Of a stretch of 64,000 nt of DNA, positions 27,420 to 38,164 are shown piece after piece. Below the pieces are notes generated by a model. The model made no database searches and was not told the DNA's origin. It worked only from the letters and a program-made list of their open reading frames with translations. Position 1 is the first letter of the stretch; every line of letters begins with the position of its first letter. Source of the stretch: Phlegmacium glaucopus (lineage: Eukaryota; Basidiomycota; Agaricomycetes; Agaricales; Cortinariaceae); contig MU130360.1 of the NCBI GenBank assembly GCA_015039465.1, forward strand, positions 418,834 to 482,833, read 5' to 3'. The translations under genes and the position numbers were made by a program.

Positions 27420-27764
27420 TCTCGGATTTATCCTCAATATTTTGTTTTAAAATTTGTTAAGACCATTTGTTGAAACCATGGACTGATGCTGCGGCATAGG
27501 TTGCGTCTGCAGACTCTCATACTAGTCTGGTCATGATAGGTCTAGAAGTTAAATTCAAGATAAAACGGCAATCCTTTGGAGGGTAATGTCATAGGTTACA
27601 ATTACAATTTTTAAACTGAAAGATACACGAAGGCTATCTATGTAGAGAACCATACGACACTCGTTACGGTTATAAATATGCTGTCATTGAAGTCAAGTCT
27701 AGAATACAACTGCGCCCATCTCATGATTGATCGAATATTGGTAAATTGGCCGATACGCACTATC
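27420..27764. other. Convergent intergenic interval
   Basis: 3' flanks of two convergent genes; no other feature seen. Confidence 0.5.
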
Positions 27765-29259
27765 TTAAGGTTGAGTCTCTATGGTTGAGTCTTTGGAGTT
27801 GGTCGTCTCTGTTGCAGTGGTGGAAGTAGGGAGCGTATCCGGAAGTTTGCGCCAAAACATCCATACAGATAGTATGTCCTGTGTCAAAATGAGCATAATT
27901 TTTAGAACTTGATGTTGCATAAGAGAGTACAGGTGAAAGTACTCACCTTCTGGCTGCCAAATACTATTCCGACTGTCAAGTGGACTGTTATGGTGATACC
28001 TAAGTATATTATTTGACTTTAAACAAGCCCTTATTACTCACGAACGGCCAAAGAAAGGTCACTATACACGTGAAAAGCGCTGAACATGAAAATAATTGTG
28101 AACCTGTCAAAAACAATAAATTAATCCACGAAGACACTTTGATTATTTAAGATTGAAAACAACCCAATCGTCAGAATCGAAAATATGCCAAAGAAGGCGA
28201 CACGCAGAACGAGGGCGAACGGGACACTGTTATGAGTCGAAAGTATCTGGCATCCACTTCGGCACCGTCTGCGACATTGGACGGCGATGCGTCCTAATCA
28301 GCGCAATGAACATATATATCAGCCATCCACTAGCAAGCGACCGGTGGGCAGACCGGTACTATAGAGTGCCGCCTCACCTCCCAAGATTATGAACGCAATC
28401 ATGGCACAAATGACAATAGCCACTGTGAGTATAATCCTACGAAACCAACTAGTGGATAAAATGAGGAATTTTTCACAACGACGAGACGCACGGTACCCGG
28501 ATCGATATTCCACAAATAAATCCATTGCGTCCCCTGACAACAGCGTCTGGATTGAGGAGGCCGAGCTTGGAAGAAAAGTTAAGTTTCACAATATTTACGA
28601 AGCTTTTATACTCACAATCAAGACTTCAATAAGGATACCAATGAAGACGCCATATGGCACGAAAAACAACTACTAGTCGCTCAGAGGCCAGCAGAATACT
28701 CAAACGAGGAAAGAGCACTCACGACCATCATCTTAGTTCTGGAGCCGCAGGTTTTACCGGATAACGCGAGAAAGATCTTAATTAATTACTGGGGTCAGTA
28801 TACATTATCCAAACTTTGGGGAATGATACTCGCCTCTAACGTGAGTGCCACAAAAGAAAGTGCGTTTCTGTGTGCAAATTTCAGTCATGCAAAGTTGATA
28901 GCAACAATTCAAACGAACAAGGCGGGAGATGCATATACTAGCATGGCTTGAAACAGGCAGACATTATGATCTGGAAGGGGACCCGTTTGCTGTCCAAGGA
29001 TGAGGAGGTAGCCCATGCATGACAAAAGCATGGTAAAATTGAACGAAAACCAGGCCGTTGATCGTCGAACGCGGGAAGAAAAGCAGGCAGTACTTAAAAT
29101 GGCAATAATGGATACCAGCGCCAAAATATGAAGGATATCGAATGCGATAATAAAAGGAAGATGGGGCTTGATATCGCTGTGTCCGTCTACCCGTCATGTA
29201 TAGATAAGGGACGTCAGATATCGAATTATTAGATTCTTTGAATGCCATACGTGCTCCAT
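27765..29259 (-). CDS. Seven-transmembrane receptor-like protein (fungal GPCR type)
   Basis: A many-exon minus-strand gene built from hydrophobic segments. Likely start ATG at 29259 (MEHVWHSKN); a 41-nt intron joins it to DIKPHLPFIIAFDILHILALV. Recognisable helices: ALVSIIAILSTACF, FNFTMLLSCMGYLLILG, VCLFQAMLVYASPAL, ILTVAIVICAMIAFIILGG, FALVLRVAFFGIFSILTIG, FTIIFMFSAFHVYSDLSLAV and ITVHLTVGIVFG, followed by a cytosolic tail DILSVWMFWRKLPDTLP ending ETQP* at 27765. The order, a Cys after helix 2 and the polar tail fit a fungal 7-TM receptor, but no specific class (pheromone, cAMP-type) is identified. Several exon borders are not resolved. Confidence 0.6.
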
Positions 29260-30501
29260 GGTCACAAGAATGAGGTATCGAATGATTGGATTTCGCATGT
29301 CCCTTGCAGGGATCGGAATGACTATCAGGCATGGGTGTGACTCGCAGCGAGAAGGGGGGAGGGGGAATAAGTAGTGAGGATCAAGTTTTAGCAGAATTTA
29401 GGGATCATTAAAACGCCTAGATATGATATGTCAATTCACATCAACAAGTCGAAAGCGTTGACAAGAGGGTCGGTTGATACCCAGGCAGCGAATCAAAGTG
29501 CTGATCTTGATCACTTTCGGCGTTTCTCCACAAAGTAATAGGCTGAATCGAGGGTTTGACTGCCTCCAAAAAAAAATGCTACCACCGGCTCTGGGGGCAT
29601 GCATAACTGAGGAGAGGATGTTCCAAGGGTCACAAATATAATTTGTTGCCGCGGGCTCTTGATGGAAGATGGGAGATGGGGACGGAGTTGAGCCATGCAT
29701 AACGCAACCCCCAAAAATAGTATCAACCACTGACTAATACGCAGTCCTTGAAGTAGGTAACGTCAAGATTTGATCGCATGTCAAAATAAATAAATAAATA
29801 ATAACATGTCAATCTTGCTTGTAAGTACAAGTCGCTTTTGCTGATCCGCAATCTCAATCCCTCTGATTTTTTTCGACAGCCCTTCGTGCACCGTGAAATC
29901 GGAGCGCAAAACAAGGTCAATCGGGTGTTAACAAACATCCAAATATTATATATGTCACATCACAAGAGCTACCAACGTAACTGATCAGCGATCGCCGAGC
30001 AATGATGATCGCCAAATGATCGCTGTCGGATTCATCACCTTCTCTCTCGGAACGGGGTTTTATTACATGTTACTTATTACAAATGAGTTTTCGAGGTTAG
30101 TTACAGATCCGATTACTTGGAATGCCAAGCTCTTCAGGTAGATAGCTCCAGCATATCAATCCACCAGCTGAAATCATAATAAGGCTGCTGAATGCAAGGG
30201 GGAACCAAGATGTTGTTTTGTGGCCCTGGGTAGGGGGTTCAGTCCCAGGACTTAAACATATTTTTAGGCTACTCTTATCATGTGCCATCCATGCCATTTC
30301 TCCAACCTTGTAAGGGTAAAAAAACAAGGCTCCTCTGACCAGCCTTTTGGTGTCTTATTGCAGGGGGTCAGCAAGAATTTCTCAGGTCCAACTGGTTACC
30401 TGGTTGCATGAAGAAAGTCATGTGACTCAGGTTACTGTTATAGTAATGTCAAACAGTTTCACATATGCCTGCCCAACTTCTGGATTTCCCTCACCATCAC
30501 A
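29260..30501. other. Intergenic, no gene supported
   Basis: Small open frames only. An (AAAT)n tract (AAATAAATAAATAAATAA) lies near 29,785-29,802. A phrase GGGGGTTCAGTCCCA near 30,225 resembles a pol III B box but has no A box partner. This is the boundary between gene space and the transposon-rich half. Confidence 0.45.
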
Positions 30502-31101
30502 ATGCAGATCTTTGTGAAGACATTGACTGGGAAAACAATTACTCTTGAGACCAAGTCTTCTGACACTATTCACAATGTCAAAGGCAAGATTCAGGACAGG
30601 GAAAGGTGAGTTTTTCAGAGTTTGCATGGTTAATGGTCAATCAATAGTATACTTTGCATCAGTATCTTCCTGGATCAACAATGTCTGCCCATCCATATTC
30701 CTACATTGTCTTGTTACACTGATCCAGCATGATAGGTCTCATTTTCACTGGGAAGCAGTTAGAAGATAATTGTACTCTCTCAGATTACAACATCAAGAAG
30801 GAGTCAACTCTTCATCTTAGCTAGGTATGCTATTGCACCATGCCCCCTAAATTAATGTTGATACTTTTGTTTAGTGCTTCGTCTTCATGGTGGTGGCTAC
30901 CCACAGTACATTTTAACCAAGGCTGCTGAGCCTGAGTTGAACAATGACAATGAGAACATCAAAAGCAAGTTTTACCCCCTTGATGACATGATTTTAAACT
31001 ATTGGTTCCCTCCAACTCAAGGCTATAATGTCTGTCCCAAGTGGCCCATTCCAGACTCTAGAAAGACCATCAACTTCATTATCAGTTATCATCAGCAGTA
31101 G
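30502..31101 (+). pseudogene. Degenerate ubiquitin-like gene with a C-terminal extension
   Basis: ATG 30502 opens an almost canonical ubiquitin N-terminus ([16 protein letters not shown], then [16 protein letters not shown]), and after a ~120-nt interval the second half follows ([25 protein letters not shown]). The P-P-D-Q loop is lost or frameshifted at ~30,725, and the exon ends in CTTAGCTAG instead of joining cleanly to the next piece. That piece (LRLHGGGYPQY from ~30,875) would supply the LRLxGG tail and then a ~65-residue extension of unknown type (NYWFPPTQGYNVCPKW) that stops in the first bases of the hAT element at 31,099. Agaricomycetes have many ubiquitin fusions, but this tail is not one I recognise. 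Probably a pseudogene. Confidence 0.6.
31091..31098. repeat. Left target-site duplication ATCAGCAG
   Basis: Identical to 32120-32127 on the other side of the hAT-type element. Confidence 0.9.
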
Positions 31102-32119
31102 TGATTGTCGGGGGTAACTCTGGGGTAAAACTTCTGTACCCTTACCAGGGGTAGGGGTTTTGGAGGGTAAGGGTAAGGGTTTTGAGGGGTATGAAGGGTA
31201 TGGGGGTATGGTCAAGGGTATTACTCTAAGGCTTTATATATATATAAATCTGATTACCTACCATGTTTTATTTACCTTATCAAGCATTAATAGCTCTATT
31301 ACATGTAATTTAGAATAGATAACTACCTCAATATGTCAAATTCACATATTTTTGCCTTCTTAATCAAGTTTAAAGATAAGGTTTCTTTACACAAGTTCAA
31401 TGAACGACACCAATGGGCCTCTGGTACGCAGCTGACCTGTCATGTGTACTCAAACAGTGACAGTAAATGAAAACAACAATGACACATACCTGAGACACTC
31501 ATCTGGATCAGACGACTCTCACTCACCAGAGTCAGATGTCTATCACTGATGTCGAGGAGAGACATAGTGAGAGAGATATTTAACCCAAGCGACCCAGCGA
31601 GGTTAGCTTGTATCTCTCCACTCACTGTCTCTCCTAGTCTGGAGCAGCTAGAAGTACCAGACTGTTTATTCAGTTACCCACCCACCCACTTCCTTCTTTT
31701 TAGAACCACATGTATTATACTCTACTTAGATGAGATCTACCTAGTTCAAAAAAAATGCTATATTAGACCATTTGGCTGGCCTTAGAGCCACCAAAACTGG
31801 TTCTGACACGCTACCCCCTGTTCGCGTCTCCCATGCCTGGTCATCATTGGACAAGGAAATATTGCAATATTTATTTTATTGTACAGTTTTATACTTATTA
31901 AATCCAATAATGTATAACTTGGAAGCAGAAAAAAGCTAAGATTTTGACAAAATCTTATGTTAAAAATAGAAATTGAAACCCTTGAAAAACCCTTGAAAAC
32001 CCTTGAACCCTTGTCAAGGGTAAGGGTTTTCCAAGGGTACAAAATGCCAACCCTTACCCCTACCCTCCATACCCTTACCCCAGACCCTCCAGGGGTTTTG
32101 AAACCCTTGACAATCACTA
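31099..32119. mobile_element. Non-autonomous hAT-type element, 1,021 bp, with 8-bp TSD
   Basis: Ends are TAGTGATTGTC (31099-31109) and its exact reverse complement GACAATCACTA (32109-32119). Immediately outside lie identical 8-bp direct repeats ATCAGCAG at 31091-31098 and 32120-32127. An 8-bp target duplication plus TIRs starting TAGTG is diagnostic of the hAT superfamily. Sub-terminal regions on both sides are rich in GGGTAAGGGT-like repeats in opposite orientation. No transposase is encoded. Inserted in the reading frame of the ubiquitin-like extension. Confidence 0.9.
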
Positions 32120-32127
32120 ATCAGCAG
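32120..32127. repeat. Right target-site duplication ATCAGCAG
   Basis: Identical to 31091-31098. Confidence 0.9.
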
Positions 32128-32138
32128 CCATTGTTGCT

Positions 32139-32311
32139 TGTTGGGATCAAGCCTCCATCAGACTTCCATTCTTTAGTCACGATTTTTACTGTAGCAAGTC
32201 TCAACTTTATACTAAAGTTGAGACATGAGTTCATTTGTTTATTCACTTAATATTACATCTAACAATTACCTAGTTACAATTCTCTGTTCTAGCTGCGAAA
32301 TTATCCCCACA
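32139..32311 (+). repeat. Probable Ty1/copia 5' LTR
   Basis: Starts TGTTGGGATC and ends CCCCACA immediately before a copia-like primer binding site and gag gene, so it has the TG...CA form and correct place of a 5' LTR (173 bp). No second copy is in the window, so the edges rest on position only. Confidence 0.5.
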
Positions 32312-32323
32312 GGTTATGGGCCC
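32312..32323 (+). promoter_or_regulatory. Copia-type primer binding site (half initiator tRNA)
   Basis: GGTTATGGGCCC directly follows the LTR and matches, with one mismatch, the complement of the anticodon stem-loop of initiator tRNA-Met (GGGCTCATAACC). Many copia elements prime from an internally cleaved tRNA-Met in this way. Confidence 0.6.
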
Positions 32324-32348
32324 CGAAGACAAACTGTCTAACTTCACG

Positions 32349-33202
32349 ATGAACTCCAACTCTGAATTTGTGAATCTAGCTATACCAAAACTCCGTGACG
32401 ACAGAAGTAATTGGGCAGATTATGAACCCAGAATCCATAAGGCTATGGGATCAAAAGGACTGTGGACACACGTAGAAGGAACCGTGACAGCGCCCAAACC
32501 ATTCGCACTTGTTGACTCGTTTCTGGTTTTAGAAGACCAAAAGACGCGTGCTACGGAAGAACAGATAGAAACAAAGGAAATCAGAATAGCAGAGTTTGAA
32601 AAACAAGAATACTCAGCTCAACACATCATACTCTCATTGGTCTCTACACGTCTTGCCTCCAAAATCCTCACAATGACCTCAGCTGAAGACATGTGGAAAA
32701 TGGTGAAAGCGGACGCGACGACCAAAAGCACCTTGTATATCTTGGATGCAGAAGATCAGCTCTCTAATATGAAACTGACTGAAAATGAGGAGCCAAAAGC
32801 TCACCTAACAGAGCTGAAACAACATTTTCAGCTGATGAATCAGTGACGCGATAACCTGCTAAAAATGGGATCAGACATATCCGAGACACGATTCAATATT
32901 ATTGTAATGTCATCCTTACCGGAACCGTACCGACCAACTCTTCAGACCATCATGGCTGCTGAACATGCTAGCGCCCTCTCAGGAGGTCAATTGCAGTGGA
33001 TGAAATCTGACGACCTTATCTTCTTCATCATCAAGGAAGCGCATCACCGTGTCATAAATGACAAACGTGGCAAGACCGCTGAGTCTGCACTTGCTGCTCA
33101 AGCAAAAAGAGGTGGAAGGCATTGACATGGCAAGCAAAAGAGGTTCAATAAGCAAGGAAAAGCAGATTCTGATGACGCCTGTGGAAATTGTGGGAAGCCC
33201 GG
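32349..33202 (+). pseudogene. Ty1/copia gag, broken and truncated
   Basis: Reads MNSNSEFVNLAIPKLRDD and SNWADYEPRIHKAMGSKGLW, the start of the copia gag-polypeptide (UBN2-type) domain, through EDMWKMVKADATTKST. A stop codon interrupts at 32844 (LMNQ*RDNLLKMGSD), the frame resumes with ETRFNIIVMSSLPEPYRP, there is another stop near 33124, and it ends in the first half of a CCHC zinc knuckle (CGNCGKPG) where the gypsy LTR begins at 33203. The rest of the copia polyprotein is not in the window. Confidence 0.8.
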
Positions 33203-33397
33203 TGTGGCAGTGCCATCTGTACTCAGGAGTCAATGGATTAGATCAATTAGATACCAAACAAGATAACTAGACGTAGAATACGGCCTTCAATGGTGTAAAT
33301 GCCAAAGGGGCCAAACCGGATGCGCAGATACAATACAAGCCAAGTCACACCTTGCGTCTAACCCTCGTGATAACCAGAGTCCAGTTACACTATCCCA
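33203..33397 (+). repeat. E1 5' LTR
   Basis: TGTGGCAGTGCCATCTG ... ACACTATCCCA, 195 bp, differing at only a handful of bases from the 3' copy at 41907. Confidence 0.9.
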
Positions 33398-33399
33398 TC

Positions 33400-33415
33400 T
33401 GGTGACAACAGAGTG
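33400..33415 (+). promoter_or_regulatory. E1 primer binding site
   Basis: TGGTGACAACAGAGTG begins two bases after the 5' LTR, starting TGG as expected for pairing with a tRNA 3' CCA end. The same 16 bases follow the LTR of element E2 at 50156. The tRNA was not identified. Confidence 0.7.
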
Positions 33416-35031
33416 TTCTTTTGAACACCGCAAATCCATCGATAATGAGCAGAAATCACAGATAAACAGAATATTCAACACGAGACAAATCAGTTCCCCA
33501 AACCAGCACCACCGTGACCACCAGAATCTGAACCCTCAAGAACGTGTCCTCCCCCCAACTCCCACAATTCAACTATCAACTTCTGAACCCTGGACAAGGC
33601 TAGCCCTGTGCCAGTCCATAGCCACCCTCGAACGCGACGCACAAGACCGTTATTTGCCCCCAACACGCAGTGCATCACCCACTTCGAACTTTGACTCTGA
33701 TGAGTCACAATCCACTCTCACAGACCTCTCCCCGCCATCCTCACAGTTTACCTTCTCCCCAGCCATGTGGACACCACAAGAGCTAACTCCCAGCATCTCA
33801 CGAGCTTCCCCAGTGACCCAGACACCCAGCCCCAACCTGAATCTTGACGACTCGGACATGGCAGACATTGCAAACTCCTCATTCACAGGAAAACCTGAGG
33901 ACCAGGACCCCCAGGATTTTTTAAATCGACTTGAGCGCATCATTCTCATGAAAACAGGACTAACAGAACCTGAGAAAGTGTGGTTCTTCGAACTCTCCCT
34001 GAAAGCAAAATCTCCTGCTGCTGCCTGGCTTGCAACCCTTGCTGCCAGCAACAAAGTGTCCTTTGCAACAATACGGACAGCCTTCGAACTTCGCTGGCCC
34101 ATAAAACCCATCACTGAGAAGACAACCGCTGAGAAACAAGCACTTCTCGACGGAACCACACTGAAAATGACAGACCTGGGAAGGAGAGTGTCTGCGGGAT
34201 TAGGAGTTATCACACATTGTGTGGGCCGACAAGGTAGAACGGCTGGCTGGAGAGATACCGGACACCAACAACCTCCTGGTGGCATCAACACGCAAACGGC
34301 TCCCCAAGCCCCTCCTGAAGCTCATTGGTCTAAAACCAATGACGTGGAAGGAGCTCGCTGACGCTGTCCGAGCCATCACGCTCGAGGAACTCATGGAGAA
34401 AGTGGAAGAGGAATGAGACTTCATGCGTTACACACCCACGGCACCAAACACACCCTCAAAGGCACTAGGAGCGGCATTCCAAAACATTAACCTTACGCCA
34501 CAACCACACCGTAGCCACACTGCAAGCCAGTATCCTCCGCAACGTGCACAAATGGCACCTCGTACTGCCTTCAGCACCTTTATTGACAGGCCCGCTCACG
34601 AACGGCTCGTAGACGTCCTCCACAAAGCACTTCCTATCCAGCCAAACAACACTGAAGGTATTGCACGCTACAATATCCAAATATCAGTCTGGCATTCATC
34701 ATATGGTCAGAATGGAAAAGGCCCTAGCGAGTCGCGGCCTTACCCTCTTACCCCGGGTTCTGCCCCCGTTGCATCTGGCGAATGCTGGACATGCGGACAA
34801 CGGTCTCATCACCCAGCACCCTGTTCTTCCCCAGCAGTGCCAACTTTCAAAACCAAGTGGTGGTCTATTGCGCAGACCATCAGGAAATGGGCTGAAGCTG
34901 CAGCAGCCCCAGCCATCAATGTCAACATGATGACCGCGGAATCAGACGAGGTCCAAGCATATGATGCAGATGAACTCGAGCATCTCCAGCAATTAGTGGA
35001 CCAGGGAAAAGCGGATGGGTCGTCAATGTAA
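33402..35031 (+). pseudogene. E1 gag with CCHC zinc knuckle, frameshifted
   Basis: The first frame (33402-34361) has a disordered Ser/Thr/Pro N-terminus and then a gypsy gag core (SSFTGKPEDQDPQDFLNRLERI, EKVWFFELSLKAKSPAAAWL). A shift near 34,200 moves the core to another frame (VWADKVERLAGEIPDTNN, LVASTRKRLPKPLLKL), which meets a TGA at 34414-34416 and continues from 34423. A CX2CX4HX4C zinc knuckle (CWTCGQRSHHPAPC) lies near 34,780. The gag stop is TAA 35029-35031. The frameshift and TGA make it non-functional unless they are sequencing errors. Confidence 0.82.
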
Positions 35032-35055
35032 AGCAAGACGCTTCTTCGACGACCC
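35004..35055 (+). promoter_or_regulatory. -1 ribosomal frameshift signal between E1 gag and pol
   Basis: The heptamer GGGAAAA (35004-35010) is read in the gag frame as G GGA AAA, exactly the X XXY YYZ phase needed for -1 slippage. After a 6-nt spacer (GCGGAT), GGGTCGTC (35017-35024) pairs perfectly with GACGACCC (35048-35055), an 8-bp stem. The pol frame is the -1 frame and is open from the slip site onward; the gag stop is only 18 nt downstream. Confidence 0.75.
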
Positions 35056-36656
35056 CAGAGCAGCAAAAGAAACGGGTAGCAGTCCCTAAGCATGACGAGC
35101 CACTGCTTGGGGACAAGACTGGGCCTGCCAATGGACTGTATACCCCAACGTATGGGGAGGGAGCTTTACCAGCAGATGTAGTGGTTATCCCAGATACAAG
35201 CACCTTGTACAACGTCACAGAAAATGATAACATTTTAGACTTGTATGGTATTGGCAGCCTACAGAGAGAGAAAGGAGAGAAAGTAAGCATACCATTTGTG
35301 CATGGAGTGGAACTGGCAGGACCGCGGGGAGAAACAGTGAGATTTCGGAGTGTATTTGACGACGGTGCCATGACAAGCGCCATTGACGAAAACATGTACC
35401 TAGCATCACAGGGCCGTCTATCAGCACTGGAACCCTCAGCAAAGGTCCTCCGAATGGCGGATGGGAGACTTGTAGCATCCGCAGGTGTGTGGAGGGGATG
35501 GGTAACAGTTAAAGGGGCCAGCTGCAAAGCTGTCTTTGAGGTGTTCAACAGCAATAACGCATGGGCCTTGCTTGTCGGAAAACCACTCCTGGAAGCATTC
35601 AGCGCTGTCCATGACTACTCAGACGACATTATACGCATACCTCAGGAGGCGCAATGGATAGTTCTGGAGAATCAATTTGCAGACACACGGGGCATTGCCG
35701 CAAATCTACCTGCAAACCTCACAGTTGACATCAAACAGCTCATTAATGTTTCCAGGGGTATGACATCGCCCTCCCAGACCATAGCAAAGGCACCTAGAAC
35801 CAAATTTGCAAAAGTCATCAATACGATGGACTCAGGAGATAATATGAACACGCACGAACATCTAGGGGCATTCGCGATCCCCCTTGAGGGAAGTCCTTCA
35901 AGCCAATTGAACCCAGACCATTGCCCTGCTAACAAAGACGCAGATATCAGTTCAGTTGATCCAGAACAAAATAGGTCAGGAACAGACGAGAACTGGAGCG
36001 CAATATGGCTCCTGGATACCATAGCAGGAAACAGCCCTATACACCCCGGCATAGCCCAGCCCGAAATTGTTAGGACCTTTGAGCCCAACCTTTTGACAAG
36101 GAAAACGGACCCGCACAACCAGGCACGTGTGGCAGCAATCCTCGCAGAAATCACTATTGGCCACGACCTAACCCAGGCCCAGCGAGAAGCAGTCTGCAAA
36201 CTGATATCAGAATATGCAGAATGTTTTGCCTTGTCAATGAGCGAAGTCTTACCTGTCAAAGGAGCATCTCATCATCTCGACATCCCTCAGGATAGACAAT
36301 TTCGAACACGAATCAACCAAAGACCACAGAGCCCACCCCAAAAGGAGTTCTTCAACGGGGTGATAGACAAAATGTTAGAGGCAGACATAATAAGACCGAT
36401 TGCGCACCAGGACGTCAAATGCTGTGGAGCCACTACCTTAGCAAAGAAAGCTCATGAAGGCAATGGCCTCACGCTCAACATGCTGAAGCACCGCGTGAAT
36501 GATGAATGCATAGCAGCCGGCTTTCCTTCTGCATTCGAAAACCTACCACCAAAAGATGAAGTAAACACCGACTCCTGCCCTCCCCAGGCACAGAACAAGT
36601 GGTGCGTCTGCCAAGACTTCACTGAGCTAAACGAGGTCACCAAGGTGCCACCAATT
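35004..36656 (+). pseudogene. E1 pol: protease and N-terminal reverse transcriptase, truncated
   Basis: The open -1 frame gives an aspartic protease (RFRSVFDDGAMTSAIDE, with DDGA in the place of DSGA/DTGA, then ALLVGKPLLEAF) and a linker. It continues into the RT N-terminal region (YAECFALSMSEVLPVKGASH, LDIPQDRQFRTRINQRP, DKMLEADIIRPIAHQDVKC, KWCVCQDFTELNEVTKVPPI). Reading then leaves RT abruptly near 36,657; the palm with its Y-x-D-D catalytic motif is absent. Confidence 0.85.
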
Positions 36657-37364
36657 GTTAGGGCAACTGCAACGCCTAAAGCAGACAGAACTAGCAGGGG
36701 ATCCAAAGTTAATAATATTTCAGAAAAGATATCTACAAGTGACTTACCTAGCAGGGGATCCAAAGAGGAAAGGATGGGGATCCCTGCTAGGCTGGGGGTG
36801 TTTAAGTACTAATATGGACATAACGGAGATATAAAATAAATAAAGGAATGATACGATAATAATTAATTAATTAAATAAGAAGTGGTGCGATATGAAAAAT
36901 AGAAATAAAAGACGGAGTGAATCGGAGGACCGGAGTCGGAGCGGAACTACGGGATTCCGGAGTCAACCGGTGACGGAAGCGGAGTTGGACGGAAGGTCGG
37001 AGGTCGTCGGAAAGGTGGGGTGTATGATTCTAGAGTTGAGGTTTGGGTTAAAGTCGGGTGTCCCCTAACATCCATCCCCCCCTTCGGTAGGTGACGTCCC
37101 GGCACGAAAGGAAACTGTTCGAATTTGGCCATCCTGATGTGCTTAGGAGCTCCGGGGTACTTCTTGTGGAATTCCGCAACTAATTCGGGGGCATGTATGT
37201 TTTCCCGAGGCTCCCAGGTGTTATGTTCGATTCCGAAGTCTTGCCACTTCACGAGGTATCGGAATCTCCTGTTTATAACTCTGCTGTCGAGGATTTCCTC
37301 GACGACCCCACCTCTCCTCCAAATACCTGGAGTCGGAATGCGTCTTCCAGGGATCGGGTCATCG
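36657..37364 (-). mobile_element. Antisense chromovirus fragment replacing E1 RT core
   Basis: On the minus strand, 37,350-36,947 encodes DPIPGRRIPTPGIWRRGGVV followed by a chromodomain (VEEILDSRVINRRFRYLVKW, FGIEHNTWEPRENIHAPELV) and a Pro-rich tail stopping at 36947. This is the C-terminus of a chromovirus-type gypsy integrase. Downstream of its stop (on -) is AT-rich, LTR-like sequence with GGGGATCC repeats (AGCAGGGGATCCAAAG at ~36,693 and ~36,750). Flanked on both sides by plus-strand E1 pol sequence. Exact edges are estimated. Confidence 0.7.
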
Positions 37365-37735
37365 GGGCTGGATTTTTGGCCTCTCATTAAAGGGTATGCA
37401 ACGATAGCACAGCCACTTACCGACCTTGCACGTAAACTGGAGCTACCCAAGCTCAAGGGAAAGGCTGCCTACACCCGTGCCATGAAAGGATGCTCGCTCA
37501 TCGACCTGTGGAAACAGGAGCATGACCAAGCCTTCCTACATCTAAAAGTTGCGCTTACCTGTGAGCCTGTGCTCAAAGGGCCAAAATATGATGGCACGCC
37601 GTTCATTGTGACCACAGACGGCTGCAAATATGGGTTTGCAGGAATGTTAACACAAAAGTTTACAACGATCCTCCCTATTGTACGGGAATTCAGCAAGAAG
37701 ACAACAATTCGACCCAATTGGCTTGTCGCATCGTA
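37365..37735 (+). pseudogene. E1 pol: RNase H-region fragment
   Basis: PLIKGYATIAQPLTDLARKLELPKL begins the RT-connection/RNase H region, continuing WKQEHDQAFLHLKVALTCEPVLK and PFIVTTDGCKYGFAGMLTQKF, matching gypsy RNase H architecture (first Asp in TTDG). Reading is lost after ~37,690 and the next ~450 bp have frame breaks. Confidence 0.75.
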
Positions 37736-38164
37736 AACAAACAGTCAGACATACAGTTCCAGTTCCAGAAGTACAAGTTCCGTCTGGCCATCTCCTTGCG
37801 AATGATAGGCGCATTGAAGCACAGTCTAGACTAAATTCCGAGGATCCGGTACAGCTCACACGGGAATACCGCAATCAAACTGGAGACCTCTGACTGATAC
37901 CAGGCTCTCCGGGGTAGACCATCATGCCTCAAGACATGTTACATATAAACGCGACCCACACCAAATGGCGAGACGCTAGTAAGGCCTGGCACAAAATCAG
38001 CTCGATTGACGTCCGACCAAATCGACTGGACTACCTTTACAAAGTTGTATCCTGAAGACGGTCTGGAAGTTCCACTATGAAGTCCACACTAAATCTGTCC
38101 CAGGGAGCTTTAGGAAGACGGTCAGGAATGGACAGTTAGCGAGGACTGGGAAGCACGTACCAGA

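Noticed and set aside
28153..28676. Plus-strand ORFs inside the receptor gene
   Set aside because: Antisense shadows of hydrophobic minus-strand exons.
30220..30245. tRNA or SINE B box (GGGGGTTCAGTCCCA)
   Set aside because: No A box at a suitable distance and no cloverleaf could be drawn.
31110..31235. Possible telomere array (GGGTAAGGGT-like)
   Set aside because: Repeats are irregular, occur on both sides in opposite orientation, and lie inside a TIR-bounded element with a target duplication.
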